Shown piece by piece: positions 1 to 6,876 of a DNA stretch of 33,855 bases. The stretch covers positions 1 to 33,855 of the forward strand of contig JBKQVT010000085.1 of assembly GCA_052139835.1 (NCBI GenBank), given 5' to 3'. The DNA comes from JBKQVT01 sp052139835 (lineage in GTDB: Bacteria > Planctomycetota > Planctomycetia > Pirellulales > Thermoguttaceae). Both the position numbers and the translations under genes were made by a program. The first letter of the stretch is position 1. Every line of letters begins with the position of its first letter. The notes under the pieces were generated by a model, which saw only the letters and a program-made list of their open reading frames with translations, made no database searches and was not told the origin of the DNA.

Positions 1-41
1 CAGAACGCCTCGCGGCCGGGGTCTCGAATAGTGTTGGCCAT
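1..41 (-). CDS. Start of an unidentified gene (N-terminus only)
   Basis: The minus strand has an ATG at 41-39 preceded by AGGAG (plus-strand CTCCT at 49-53) at a normal distance of about seven bases. The 13 complete codons before the window edge read MANTIRDPGREAF. This is too short to identify a family. The gene lies downstream of prfB on the same strand, so it may share a transcript with it. The ribosome site is the main support for a real start here. Confidence 0.5.
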   Translation of the reverse strand, partial: MANTIRDPGREAF

Positions 42-223
42 CGCTTGTCTCCTGGATATGGGTTGCGATGGCCCGATCTTGACAGATCACCCGCCAACAT
101 TGAAGATGGAGTTCGCCGAACGGACACGTTGGCCCAGGGGGCCAACTCCGGCTGCTGCGGATCGACCGCGACCTGCTGGCCTCGATAACGCCGGTTCAGT
201 TCTTCGATTTGGCTGGGAAGCAT
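42..223 (-). pseudogene. Possible remnant of a small planctomycete protein
   Basis: Reading down from an ATG at 223-221, the first 30 or so codons give a protein-like sequence beginning MLPSQIEELNRRYRGQQ and continuing to a PELAPWANV segment. This resembles from memory the start of small (about 70 aa) planctomycete hypothetical proteins that continue with a GRVKTVN-like strand. Here the continuation is lost and the frame runs open into the next gene in another register. There is no ribosome site before the ATG. It may be a decayed gene or a chance open frame. The gap between prfB and the edge gene otherwise holds nothing I recognise. Confidence 0.2.
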
Positions 224-243
224 GGTTCGTCACTGGCGATTCT

Positions 244-325
244 GCCCCCCAACGCGCAGTCCGGGGGCTTTTCTAATCCCTGGCCCCTGGCCCCTGGTCC
301 CTGGTCCCTTTCCCTTCCCCCGCCC
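244..325. repeat. Palindrome plus short tandem pyrimidine repeat at the 3' end of prfB
   Basis: Positions 244-267 form a hairpin-capable element with GCCCCCC and GGGGGC arms around AACGCGCAGTCC, followed by TTTT on the plus strand. It is followed at about 276-310 by tandem copies of the 7-8 base unit CTGGCCC / CTGGTCC, then a run of T and C. A related arrangement (palindrome with GGACGCAGTCC core, then CTCTAATCCC) recurs at 30589-30631. The repeat overlaps the last codons of prfB. Confidence 0.6.
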
Positions 326-1407
326 GGAAACGCAAATAGGCGTCCAGGAAGCCCTGGATGTTGCCGTCCAGCACGCTGTGGAAGCTGCCCACCGAGAAGC
401 CGGTGCGGGCGTCCTTGACGCGCTGGTCGGGATGGAGGAAGTAGTTGCGGATCTGCGAGCCGAAGCCGACCTTGGGCATCTGGTTGTACTTGGCGGCCGC
501 CTCGGCCTCGCGCTTTTCCTCCTCGACCCGCGCCAACCGCGCACGGAGCATCTTCATGGCGATGGCGCGGTTCTTGTGCTGGCTCCGCTCGTTCTGGCAT
601 TGCACGGCGATGCCGGTGGGGAGGTGGGTCAGGCGGATGGCGCTGGAGGTCTTGTTGACGTGCTGGCCGCCGGCCCCGCTGGCCCGAAACACGTCCTCGC
701 GGACGTCCTCGTCGCGGATGTCGATCGCGATCTGCTCGGAGACCTCGGGGGCGACGTCGACGGCGGCGAAGCTGGTCTGCCGCTTGCCTTCGGCGTTGAA
801 GGGGCTGATGCGGACCAGGCGGTGGATGCCCGCCTCGCCCTTGAGGTATCCGTAGGCCAGCGGGCCGCGGACGGCGATGGTGGCGCTGTTGATGCCGGCC
901 TCTTCGTTGTCCTGACGGTCCAGCAGCGCGGTCTCGTAATCGTGGTCCCTGGCCCAGGCCAGATACATCCGCAGCAGCATTTCCGCCCAATCGTTGGCGT
1001 CGGTGCCGCCGTCGCGGGCATTGATCGTCAGCAAGGCGGAGTTGGCGTCCAGGGGACCGCTCAGCAGCGCCTGGAGTTCCGCCTCGTCGAGCAGTTTCTC
1101 CAGCCGCTCGGCGGCGGCGGGCACCTCGGCCGCCAGGTCCTCATCTTCGACGGCCATCTCGACCAGGGCCGCCAGGTCGTCGCCCAGCTTGACGACCTCC
1201 TCCAGCGGCCTGGTGATCGCCTTGAGGCTTTTCAACTCGGCGACGACTTCCTGGGCCCGCTCGCGGTTGTTCCAAAAATCGGCCCCGGCCATCTGCTCTT
1301 CGAGTTGGCCGGTCTTGGTCTGCTTGGCGGCGAGGTCAAAGAGAGTCCCGCAGTTGCACGATCCGCTTCTGGATGGCCTCGGCCCGATCAATCCATTCTC
1401 GTTCCAT
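273..1407 (-). CDS. prfB: Peptide chain release factor 2, made by programmed +1 frameshift
   Basis: RF2 recognises UAA and UGA in the ribosomal A site and triggers peptide release. The stop-codon-reading motif SPF is visible at about residues 201-203, and GGQ, which reaches the peptidyl-transferase centre, at 246-248. The gene is in two frames. Translation from ATG at 1407-1405 reads 23 codons (MEREWIDRAEAIQKRIVQ...) to an in-frame TGA at 1338-1336 inside CTTTGAC. Skipping one T joins it to the long frame DLAAKQTKTG... for a total of about 377 aa. Low RF2 should favour the shift, so the gene can autoregulate. The C-terminus (GEGKGTRDQGPGARD) is non-conserved and is encoded by an intergenic-type tandem repeat. 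It is divergent from mnmA. Identification is secure, and the frameshift is supported by both reading frames. Confidence 0.96.
1335..1349 (-). promoter_or_regulatory. prfB: RF2 programmed +1 frameshift site (CTTTGAC)
   Basis: On the minus strand the sequence CGGGACTCTCTTTGAC has the canonical slippery CTT codon, the weak stop TGA and the following C. A purine-rich CGGGA sits where the stimulatory Shine-Dalgarno-like AGGGGG lies in E. coli prfB, although it is a weaker match. The upstream and downstream frames are each RF2-like, so the shift is needed to make the whole protein. Confidence 0.93.
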
Positions 1408-1440
1408 GAGTGCTCTCTGAGGATTTAAGGTTTAAGCAGC

Positions 1441-1467
1441 CAACCGCGGGGTCTGTCGCCGCGGTTG
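1441..1467. repeat. Palindrome with CAACCGCGG arms between prfB and mnmA
   Basis: Perfect 9-base arms (CAACCGCGG at 1441-1449 and CCGCGGTTG at 1459-1467) surround a 9-base loop in the 173-base divergent gap. The CAACCGCGG arm also starts the palindrome near 4067 and, inverted, the one near 33472. The same gap carries an AT-rich ATTATAT at about 1498-1504 that could be a -10 element for mnmA. I cannot place a convincing -35. Confidence 0.6.
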
Positions 1468-1580
1468 CGTTACCCCGCCTGTTGCGTTCGTTACCCGATT
1501 ATATCGGCCGGGAGGGAATGAGGGAAAGGCCGGACGGCTGCTTTACTTGGCCGCCGGGCGGTTTGATAATGGAGAGCATC

Positions 1581-2648
1581 ATGTCCCGCGTGGTAGTGGC
1601 GATGTCCGGCGGTGTCGATAGCAGCGTGGCGGCCTGGCTGCTGCGCCGCGCCGGCCACGACGTGGTGGGGCTGTTCATGCGGCATGGCCCGCAGGGCGAA
1701 GCGACCCACAAGGCCGCCGGCCGCCAGCAAGGCTGCTGTAGCGCGGCCGACGCGGAGGATGCCCGCCGCGTCGCCCAGCGGCTCGACATCCCCTTCTACG
1801 TCCTGAATTTCCAGGAGGAATTCGCCCGGATTATCGCATACTTCGTGGCGGAATACACCGCCGGGCGGACGCCCAATCCCTGCATCGCCTGCAACACTTG
1901 GCTGAAGTTCGGCAAGCTCCTGGAGTTCGCCGACGGCATGGGGGCCCAGCAGATCGCCACGGGGCATTACGCCCGCCTGGTGCCGGCCGCCGACGGCCAA
2001 CTGGCCCTCTGCCGCGGCGTCGATGGAGGCAAGGACCAGTCCTACGTGCTTTGGGGAGTCGAGCGCCGGGTGCTGTCGCGGTTGAGCTTCCCGGTGGGCC
2101 AGTACCAGAAGGGGGAAGTCCGGCAGATGGCGGCCGAGTTGGGGCTGGACGTGGCCGACAAGCCCGACAGCCAGGAAATCTGCTTCGTCCCCGCCGGCCA
2201 GCACGCCCGCTTCGTCCGCCAATTCCCCGGCGCCGTCGACACCGCGGGCGAGATCGTCACCACCGCGGGCGCGGTGGTCGGGCGGCATCAGGGGCTGGAG
2301 GGATTCACGGTCGGCCAGCGCAAAGGGTTGGGCATTGCCTTTGGCGAACCCCGTTACGTGGTCCGCCTCGAGCCCGCGACGCGCCGCGTCGTGGTGGGGA
2401 CGAAGCAGGAGTTGGCCCGCGGCGAGCTGACGGCCAGCGGGGCCAATTGGCTGGCGAGTCCTCCCCACCGATGCGAGGTGAAAATCCGCTATCGCAGCGG
2501 CGCCGTGGCGGCCAGCGTGGATCTGCTCCCCGGCGACCGCTTCGCCATCCACTTCGACGAGCCCTGTCTGGGTGTTGCACCGGGCCAGGCGGCGGTCTGC
2601 TACGCGGGCGACCGCCTCTTGGGCGGCGGCTGGATTGACGGCCCTTGA
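1581..2648 (+). CDS. mnmA: tRNA-specific 2-thiouridylase MnmA
   Basis: This enzyme installs sulfur at C2 of wobble U34 in tRNAs for Lys, Glu and Gln, using ATP and relayed persulfide sulfur in the cytoplasm. The PP-loop ATP motif SGGVDSS is at residues 9-15. The two reactive cysteines are in TPNPCIACN (Cys104 aligns with the E. coli nucleophile) and in DSQEICF (Cys202). The product is 355 aa, normal for the family. An upstream in-frame ATG exists at 1569, but I chose 1581 because GGAG at 1571-1574 sits six bases before it and the protein then starts MSRVVVAMSGG, as homologues do. It is divergent from prfB. Confidence 0.96.
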   Translation: MSRVVVAMSGGVDSSVAAWLLRRAGHDVVGLFMRHGPQGEATHKAAGRQQGCCSAADAEDARRVAQRLDIPFYVLNFQEEFARIIAYFVAEYTAGRTPNPCIACNTWLKFGKLLEFADGMGAQQIATGHYARLVPAADGQLALCRGVDGGKDQSYVLWGVERRVLSRLSFPVGQYQKGEVRQMAAELGLDVADKPDSQEICFVPAGQHARFVRQFPGAVDTAGEIVTTAGAVVGRHQGLEGFTVGQRKGLGIAFGEPRYVVRLEPATRRVVVGTKQELARGELTASGANWLASPPHRCEVKIRYRSGAVAASVDLLPGDRFAIHFDEPCLGVAPGQAAVCYAGDRLLGGGWIDGP

Positions 2649-3004
2649 TAATATCTGTGATCTATTGCTTCAATAAGTATTATTGGGTCTATTGCTGCCA
2701 TTCTTGGGCATAATGGGGGATATCATGGTCCTGCGGAAGTTGGCTAGACTAAGGAGAGTGCAGGATTTTATTTCTTTCTGCTTATTGACGAAACGGTCAA
2801 ATTGATTATGCTAAGGGTACGTTAAGTTGCTCGGCCGGCTGGGACACGGCGCCCGGGGGCCGGCAACACCTGAAACCATTGCACCATGGAGGCAGCGTTC
2901 AGGGCTCTTGCCGGAAAGATGGGTCGCACCGCGCCGCGTAGGGCGCCGGTGTGGGAAAGTCAAGGATCCATCGAGTACGCCGGGACGTCCAGGCCAGGAC
3001 AATC
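2649..3004. other. Intergenic region between mnmA and the sigma-54 activator
   Basis: This 356-base gap is locally AT-rich between about 2650 and 2820 and GC-rich afterwards. It holds a likely sigma-70-type promoter with an overlapping dyad (2785-2812). No tRNA fold or convincing small gene was seen. A TTG-started frame at 2827 lacks a ribosome site and a protein-like composition. Confidence 0.6.
2785..2812 (+). promoter_or_regulatory. Candidate promoter with TTGAC-N6-GTCAA dyad
   Basis: TTGACG at 2785-2790 and TATGCT at 2807-2812 are separated by 16 bases, a good match to a housekeeping promoter in an otherwise GC-rich genome. An inverted repeat TTGAC(2785-2789)/GTCAA(2796-2800) overlaps the -35 box and could be an operator. 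It lies about 190 bases upstream of the sigma-54 activator at 3005. Confidence 0.5.
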
Positions 3005-3946
3005 ATGATTGCACCCGCGCTACTATCGGGCGGTGCGCCCGAAATCGTCGGCGTTTCTAGCGTTATGCGAGAAGTCCTGGACCTGGTTGATCGGGTCGCC
3101 CACAGCGATTGCTGTGTTCTTATCGAGGGTGAGAGCGGTACGGGCAAGGAGTTGATTGCCCGGCGTCTTTGGAACAAGAGTCCTCGCCGCCGGTCCCCGT
3201 TTATTCCCGTCAATTGCGCGGGCATCAGCGAGACGCTTTTCGAGAGCCAGTTTTTCGGTCATGTTCGCGGGGCCTTTACCGGGGCCGAGCAGAACATGCT
3301 CGGCGTCGTCCGCACGGCCGACGGCGGCACGGTCTTTCTCGACGAAGTCTGCGATATCCCCCTGGTCCTGCAGCCCAAGCTCTTGCGGGTCTTGCAGGAG
3401 CAGGAAGTGATGCCGGTGGGCAAGCCCATCCCGGTCAAGGTCGACACCCGCTTCCTGGCCGGCACCAATCGGAACCTGGCGGACATGGTTCGTCAGGGGA
3501 CGTTCCGCCGCGACTTGTATCATCGACTGAACATTGTCCGCGTGGTGCTGCCGCCCCTGCGCGAGCGGACCGACGACGTGCCGGCGCTGCTGGATCACTT
3601 CTCCCGACGGTTTGCCGAGCATTATTGCCGGGAGTTGATCGACGTGAGCCAGGCCGTGCGCGCGCTGTTGATCGGCTACTCCTGGCCGGGCAATGTGCGG
3701 GAGCTGGCCGCCTGGACCGAGCGGCTCTACGTGACCGGCTTGTCGCCGGAAGCCCTCGTGGAGATGCTGCTGGGCGAGGTCGAGCTGGGCACCTCGGCCG
3801 GATCGGTCAGCCTGCAGCAAGTGGAGCGGCAGGCGATCGTGCACGCCCTGGAACGCTCGAACTTCAACCAGCGCAAGGCCGCCCGCATGTTGCAGGTCCA
3901 TCGCGCCACGCTGGCGCGAAAGCTGAAGAAGCACCGCTTGACCTAA
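3005..3946 (+). CDS. Sigma-54 activator without sensor domain (PspF-like)
   Basis: This 313-aa protein is an AAA+ enhancer-binding protein that would remodel sigma-54 RNA polymerase. The central domain starts almost at once: Walker A GESGTGKE at residues 42-49, the sigma-54 contact loop GAFTGA at 89-94, Walker B GGTVFLDE at 107-114, and the WPGNVREL motif near 227. A Fis-type helix-turn-helix ends the protein (QRKAARMLQVHRATLARKLKKH, about 289-310). No receiver, GAF or PAS domain precedes the ATPase, so activity must be set by expression or by a partner protein, as PspA does for PspF. ATG 3005 is preceded by AGGAC. A frame extension to 2951 lacks a better ribosome site. The following small genes are candidate partners or targets. 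Confidence 0.9.
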   Translation: MIAPALLSGGAPEIVGVSSVMREVLDLVDRVAHSDCCVLIEGESGTGKELIARRLWNKSPRRRSPFIPVNCAGISETLFESQFFGHVRGAFTGAEQNMLGVVRTADGGTVFLDEVCDIPLVLQPKLLRVLQEQEVMPVGKPIPVKVDTRFLAGTNRNLADMVRQGTFRRDLYHRLNIVRVVLPPLRERTDDVPALLDHFSRRFAEHYCRELIDVSQAVRALLIGYSWPGNVRELAAWTERLYVTGLSPEALVEMLLGEVELGTSAGSVSLQQVERQAIVHALERSNFNQRKAARMLQVHRATLARKLKKHRLT

Positions 3947-3947
3947 C

Positions 3948-4023
3948 GCCGGGGTGACACTGGCTTCGCCAGTGCTCGTCTGACCTCCGGGCAAACGCAC
4001 CGGCAAAGCCAGTGGCACCCGGC
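3948..4023. repeat. Long imperfect inverted repeat after the activator gene
   Basis: Arms at 3948-3974 and 3997-4023 are near-identical in inverted orientation, with a few mismatches and one indel. The left arm alone forms a perfect hairpin CACTGGC-TTC-GCCAGTG (3958-3974). The element begins just after the stop codon at 3946 and could act as a transcription end or an mRNA-protecting fold. There is no T-run, so it is not a classic terminator. Confidence 0.65.
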
Positions 4024-4065
4024 GCCCCATCCAATATTTCACAGCGGCGTCAAGCGTTGCACGCC

Positions 4066-4095
4066 GCAACCGCGGGGATAAACCCCGCGGCTCGC
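4066..4095. repeat. Palindrome CCGCGGGG-ATAAA-CCCCGCGG with conserved flanks
   Basis: Perfect 8-base arms (4070-4077 and 4083-4090) flank the loop ATAAA. The element with its flanks CAA and CTCGC recurs inverted at 33445-33473 with only two differences, which marks it as a dispersed repeat and not a chance hairpin. Confidence 0.7.
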
Positions 4096-4339
4096 TTGTC
4101 TCCCATCCCTTCCTCCGGTCGCGCTTTGCAGCCCCCTGGCCGCAAGTTGCGACCATTCCGGCACTGTGGTTTTCCGCCGCGACGAAGCGATTTCGTTGCA
4201 AGGCCGTGACACGACGTGACTTGCAGAGAGCACGGGCAGCGGTGCGCCGACGGCGCGCCGCTTGCTGAGTGTGTAGCGGCCTGTCGAGTTCGACTGGCCT
4301 CGGTCATGGAAGAACGCTGTATCGGCAAGGAGATAGGAT

Positions 4340-4756
4340 TTGAAGAACTCAGGATCGGGAGCGCACGTGGCGCAGGTAGCCCTGTTCTACGCGTGCGACT
4401 CCCTGGCGCGGCAAGTCGCCAAGTGGGCGAAGCAACGTCCGGGGTGCGCTGTGTATTGCTCGGTTGCCCGATTGCTGCCGGAGATTCGCGCGGTGTTGGC
4501 GCAGGCCGACGTGGCCTTGATCGATGCCACGGAGGACCGGCGCCAGGCCGCCGACGCCTTTGCGCAAGCGGTGGGGAGCCTGGGCGTCGGCGCCGCGGCC
4601 ATGTACACCGAGCGCATGCACGAGGGCCTGGAGTTGTTCGTGCGTTCGCGCGGGGCCCAGTTGTTGTTGGGGCCGCTGGCCGAGGCCGAGTGGGAGGCTT
4701 TCTTCGCGCGGAGCCTGCCGGGCGGGCACGGGCGATCGTGGGGAAAAGTGGCCTAG
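4340..4756 (+). CDS. Receiver-like (pseudo-receiver) protein, function unknown
   Basis: This is a 138-aa protein starting at TTG 4340 with AGGAGATAGGA just upstream. Third codon positions are strongly G or C, as in real genes here. I do not recognise a named family. The strand pattern VALFYACD, AVYCSV, ADVALIDAT, GVGAAAMYTE and GAQLLLGPL spaced by helices looks like the alternating fold of a response-regulator receiver. Asp in ALIDAT sits near the phospho-acceptor position, but the acidic pocket and the conserved lysine are not evident. It therefore looks like a degenerate receiver or a Rossmann-like domain. Its place downstream of an activator with no sensor domain suggests a regulatory partner. 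That is inference. Confidence 0.65.
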   Translation: MKNSGSGAHVAQVALFYACDSLARQVAKWAKQRPGCAVYCSVARLLPEIRAVLAQADVALIDATEDRRQAADAFAQAVGSLGVGAAAMYTERMHEGLELFVRSRGAQLLLGPLAEAEWEAFFARSLPGGHGRSWGKVA

Positions 4757-4872
4757 AGCCGGCGGCGCCGCGGGCGGCTGCCGGCAAGAGATGACATCCA
4801 GAGATGCGGCTGGGTCGGCCGGGCAGGGGATTGCCTTGGGCTGCGGCCGGAGCGTGGAAGGAGACGGGTTTG

Positions 4873-5109
4873 ATGAACGCGATTGCGAAGCAGCTTGCGG
4901 ATCTGTCGGAGCCCGAGTTGTTTAATTTGGTCGAGGCCATCGACGCCGAGATGGAGCGGCGGGAGAAGGACGGCGAGGACATGCCGGATTCCGCTCGCCG
5001 CCGTGCGGTGGAGCGGCAGCAGAGTTACCGGCGGCGCGTGGGGACGTCGGCGCCGCCGGTCAAGGCGACAGGTTTGGGAAAATCGGCTGCTCCTCGCCGC
5101 GCGGCCTGA
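4873..5109 (+). CDS. Small hypothetical protein, paralogue of 5422-5631
   Basis: This 78-aa protein starts at ATG 4873, with GGAAGGAG about ten bases upstream. The N-terminus MNAIAKQLADLSEPELFNL continues into an acidic and basic helix (EAIDAEMERREK), then a basic region, ending APRRAA. It has no signal peptide or membrane segment. It aligns with the 69-aa protein at 5422: both begin MN, carry a P-x-L-x-x-L then EAI...E-x-RR pattern, and end PRRAA. The function is unknown. The helix-rich, charged character suggests protein-protein or nucleic-acid contact. Confidence 0.6.
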   Translation: MNAIAKQLADLSEPELFNLVEAIDAEMERREKDGEDMPDSARRRAVERQQSYRRRVGTSAPPVKATGLGKSAAPRRAA

Positions 5110-5157
5110 GCCGGCCGGCGTGACAGCATCCTATCATTCGCGTTAGGAGAAACCATC

Positions 5158-5349
5158 ATGAGCGACTCTTCAGATCCCGCGGGCGAACCGGTCATTTTGC
5201 CGATGCGACCCAGCGACCACCGCGATCCGCCGGAGCCGGGTCCGGATTCCCAACCCGATTCCAAGGACGAGAAGACGGACGTCCAGAGCGAGCGATTCTG
5301 GGCAGGTCGCAGCCTTGCCATGCGTCGTTCGGCGCGGGTAGCTGCGTGA
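5158..5349 (+). CDS. Small proline/aspartate-rich hypothetical protein
   Basis: This 63-aa protein starts at ATG 5158, with AGGAG eight bases before it, a strong ribosome site. The first two thirds are disordered-looking and rich in Pro, Asp, Ser and Glu (SSDPAGEP, PPEPGPDSQP). The tail is basic and ends MRRSARVAA, echoing the RR...AA ending of the two flanking small proteins. No known domain was recognised. It lies between the two paralogous small genes on the same strand. Confidence 0.55.
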   Translation: MSDSSDPAGEPVILPMRPSDHRDPPEPGPDSQPDSKDEKTDVQSERFWAGRSLAMRRSARVAA

Positions 5350-5421
5350 GGCTTCTTTTCCGGCCGCGGGGAAGAAGGAAATTACGGATCGTGGCCGGCA
5401 CCTTCCAGGAGCACAAGGGAC

Positions 5422-5631
5422 ATGAACAAGATTCTGAAGCGGATCCGCACCATGAATCGGCCGGATCTTTGCGAGCTCAGCGAAGCGATCAACCTCGAGT
5501 TGCAGCGCCGCATGGAGATCAAGAGGGCGATTGACGCGGCGGCGGAGAAGTTGTCGGCGGAAAGCCCGGAGGCCGAGGCAGCCGTGTTGCCGCTTCCCGC
5601 CCAGTCGTCCGGTCCGCGGCGGGCCGCTTAG
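5422..5631 (+). CDS. Small hypothetical protein, paralogue of 4873-5109
   Basis: This 69-aa protein starts at ATG 5422, with AGGAG and AAGGGA upstream. It begins MNKILKRIRTMNRPDLCEL and continues SEAINLELQRRMEIKRAID, matching the first small paralogue's P-x-L / EAI / RR pattern. An Ala- and Glu-rich helix and the ending GPRRAA follow. The stop codon TAG (5629-5631) overlaps the convergent hemE stop TAA (5630-5628), so the two genes end within the same four bases. Confidence 0.6.
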   Translation: MNKILKRIRTMNRPDLCELSEAINLELQRRMEIKRAIDAAAEKLSAESPEAEAAVLPLPAQSSGPRRAA

Positions 5632-6671
5632 CCTTCGTGCACGGCCTCGACCAGCGCCAGCACGTTTTCCACGGGCGTTTGGGGAAGCACGCCGTGGCCG
5701 AGGTTGAAGATATGGCCGGGCCGCCCGCCGGCACGGGCGAGGACTTCCTTGGCGCGGCGGCGGACTTCGGCGGGCGTGGCCAGGAGCACGGCCGGATCGA
5801 GGTTTCCCTGGATCGCCCGGCCCGCGCCGATCCGCCGCCAGGCCTCGTCCAAGCTGATGCGCCAGTCGACGCTGATGACGTCGCCGCCCGCCTCCGCCAG
5901 CGCCGGCAGCAGGGCCGGGTTGCCGGCGGCGAAGTGAATTAGCGGCACGCCGGGGGTGAGCCCCTCGATCACCCGGCGGGTGTGCGGCAGCACGCAGCGG
6001 CGATAATCGTCTTCCCCCAGGCAGCCGGCCCAGCTATCGAAGAGTTGCACCGCCTGCACGCCGGCGGCGATCTGAGCGTTCAGATAGCGGACGACCGCTC
6101 GTCCCAGCCGGTCCAACAGGGCGTCCCAGGCGCCGGGGTCGTTGTACATCAGGGCCTTGGTAAGGCGGTAATCACGGCTGGCCCCCCCCTCCACCGCATA
6201 GGCGGCCAAGGTGAACGGAGCGCCGGCAAAGCCCAGGAGCGGCAGGGCCTCGGGCAGGCCGGCCCGCGTCTGCCGCACCGCCTCCAGGGCGAACTGCAAG
6301 GGCTCGACGCTTTCCAACTCCCGCAGGCGATCGACGTCCGCCGCCTGCCGCAACGGAGCGGGCAGCCGCGGTCCCTCGCCGGCGGTGAACTCCACCCGCA
6401 GGCCCATGGGCGGGAGAATCAAGAGCAGGTCGGAGAAGAGGATGGCCGCATCCACGCCCAGCCGGTCCACGGTGGCCAGCATGATTTCGGCGCAGAGGTC
6501 GGGGCGCTGGCAGAGTTCGAGGAAGCCCAGCTTGCGCCGCAGCGCGCGATATTCCGGCAGGTAGCGGCCGGCCTGGCGCATCAGCCAAATCGGCGTGTGC
6601 GCCGTCGGCTCGCGCCGCGCCGCCCGCAGCAGCGGGCTATCGTGCCAGGCGGGAAGGGAGGGAGTGGGCAT
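5628..6671 (-). CDS. hemE: Uroporphyrinogen decarboxylase
   Basis: HemE decarboxylates the four acetate side chains of uroporphyrinogen III to give coproporphyrinogen III in heme synthesis, in the cytoplasm and without cofactor. The 347-aa length is typical. The substrate-binding signature RQAGRYLPEYR is at 32-42 and the catalytic Asp is in ILFSDLL (Asp81). The second signature GFAGAPFTLAAY, the IHFAAGN and VDWR segments, and the C-terminal GHGVLPQTPVENV are all present. No strong ribosome site precedes ATG 6671. No other heme gene is adjacent. It converges with the small-protein cluster, sharing overlapping stop codons. Confidence 0.96.
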   Translation of the reverse strand: MPTPSLPAWHDSPLLRAARREPTAHTPIWLMRQAGRYLPEYRALRRKLGFLELCQRPDLCAEIMLATVDRLGVDAAILFSDLLLILPPMGLRVEFTAGEGPRLPAPLRQAADVDRLRELESVEPLQFALEAVRQTRAGLPEALPLLGFAGAPFTLAAYAVEGGASRDYRLTKALMYNDPGAWDALLDRLGRAVVRYLNAQIAAGVQAVQLFDSWAGCLGEDDYRRCVLPHTRRVIEGLTPGVPLIHFAAGNPALLPALAEAGGDVISVDWRISLDEAWRRIGAGRAIQGNLDPAVLLATPAEVRRRAKEVLARAGGRPGHIFNLGHGVLPQTPVENVLALVEAVHEG

Positions 6672-6689
6672 GGTAAGGAAGGGGCAGGG

Positions 6690-6760
6690 AGTTAGGAGTT
6701 AGAAGTATTGAATGTCGCCGTGTTGCGATTCTAAATTCTAACTCCTGGCTCCTAACTTCT
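6690..6760. repeat. GTTAGGAGTTAG tandem/inverted repeat upstream of hemE
   Basis: AGTTAGGAG then GAGTTAGAA (6690-6704) is mirrored by TTCTAACTC (6736-6744) and CTCCTAACTTCT (6749-6760). The result is a hairpin-capable element built from a short repeated unit. It lies between hemE and the Cys-rich gene terminator. It resembles the other short-unit repeats in this window (276-310, 19845-19865, 28630-28648, 30490-30530). Confidence 0.55.
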
Positions 6761-6809
6761 GTTTCTTCCAGGATACCACACGGCGGCCGCGGGGGGAACA
6801 AGAAACGAA

Positions 6810-6848
6810 CCAGGTCTGCCTGGACGCAATCGGTCCGGGCAGACCTGG
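6810..6848 (-). terminator. Rho-independent terminator of the Cys-rich gene
   Basis: 16-base arms at 6810-6825 and 6833-6848 pair with one G-U wobble around a 7-base loop. Read on the minus strand, the stem is followed by TTCGTTTCTTG, a T-rich tract. It lies about 28 bases past the stop codon of the gene ending at 6877. Confidence 0.75.
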
Positions 6849-6876
6849 CACTGATTTCACGCATGGCGGTGAGTCG

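Larger units (their letters stand above)
3947..4339. other. Intergenic region between the activator and the 138-aa gene
   Basis: This 393-base gap holds the two repeat elements listed separately (3948-4023, 4066-4095). The remaining 4096-4339 has no convincing promoter. A sigma-54-like TGGC...TTGC at 4137-4150 has the wrong spacing. The ribosome site AGGAG for the next gene lies near 4328-4332. Confidence 0.5.

Noticed and set aside
1491..2552. 353-aa minus-strand open frame opposite mnmA
   Set aside because: It is antisense to a protein with both catalytic cysteines and the PP-loop, and has no domain.
2827..3060. 77-aa TTG-started frame before the sigma-54 activator
   Set aside because: It has no ribosome site, an Arg/Gly-rich composition typical of GC-rich noise, and overlaps the activator start.
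4137..4150. TGGC-CGCAAG-TTGC as a sigma-54 promoter
   Set aside because: GG and GC are nine bases apart instead of ten, and the sequence after TGGC lacks the AC. It is not expected to function.
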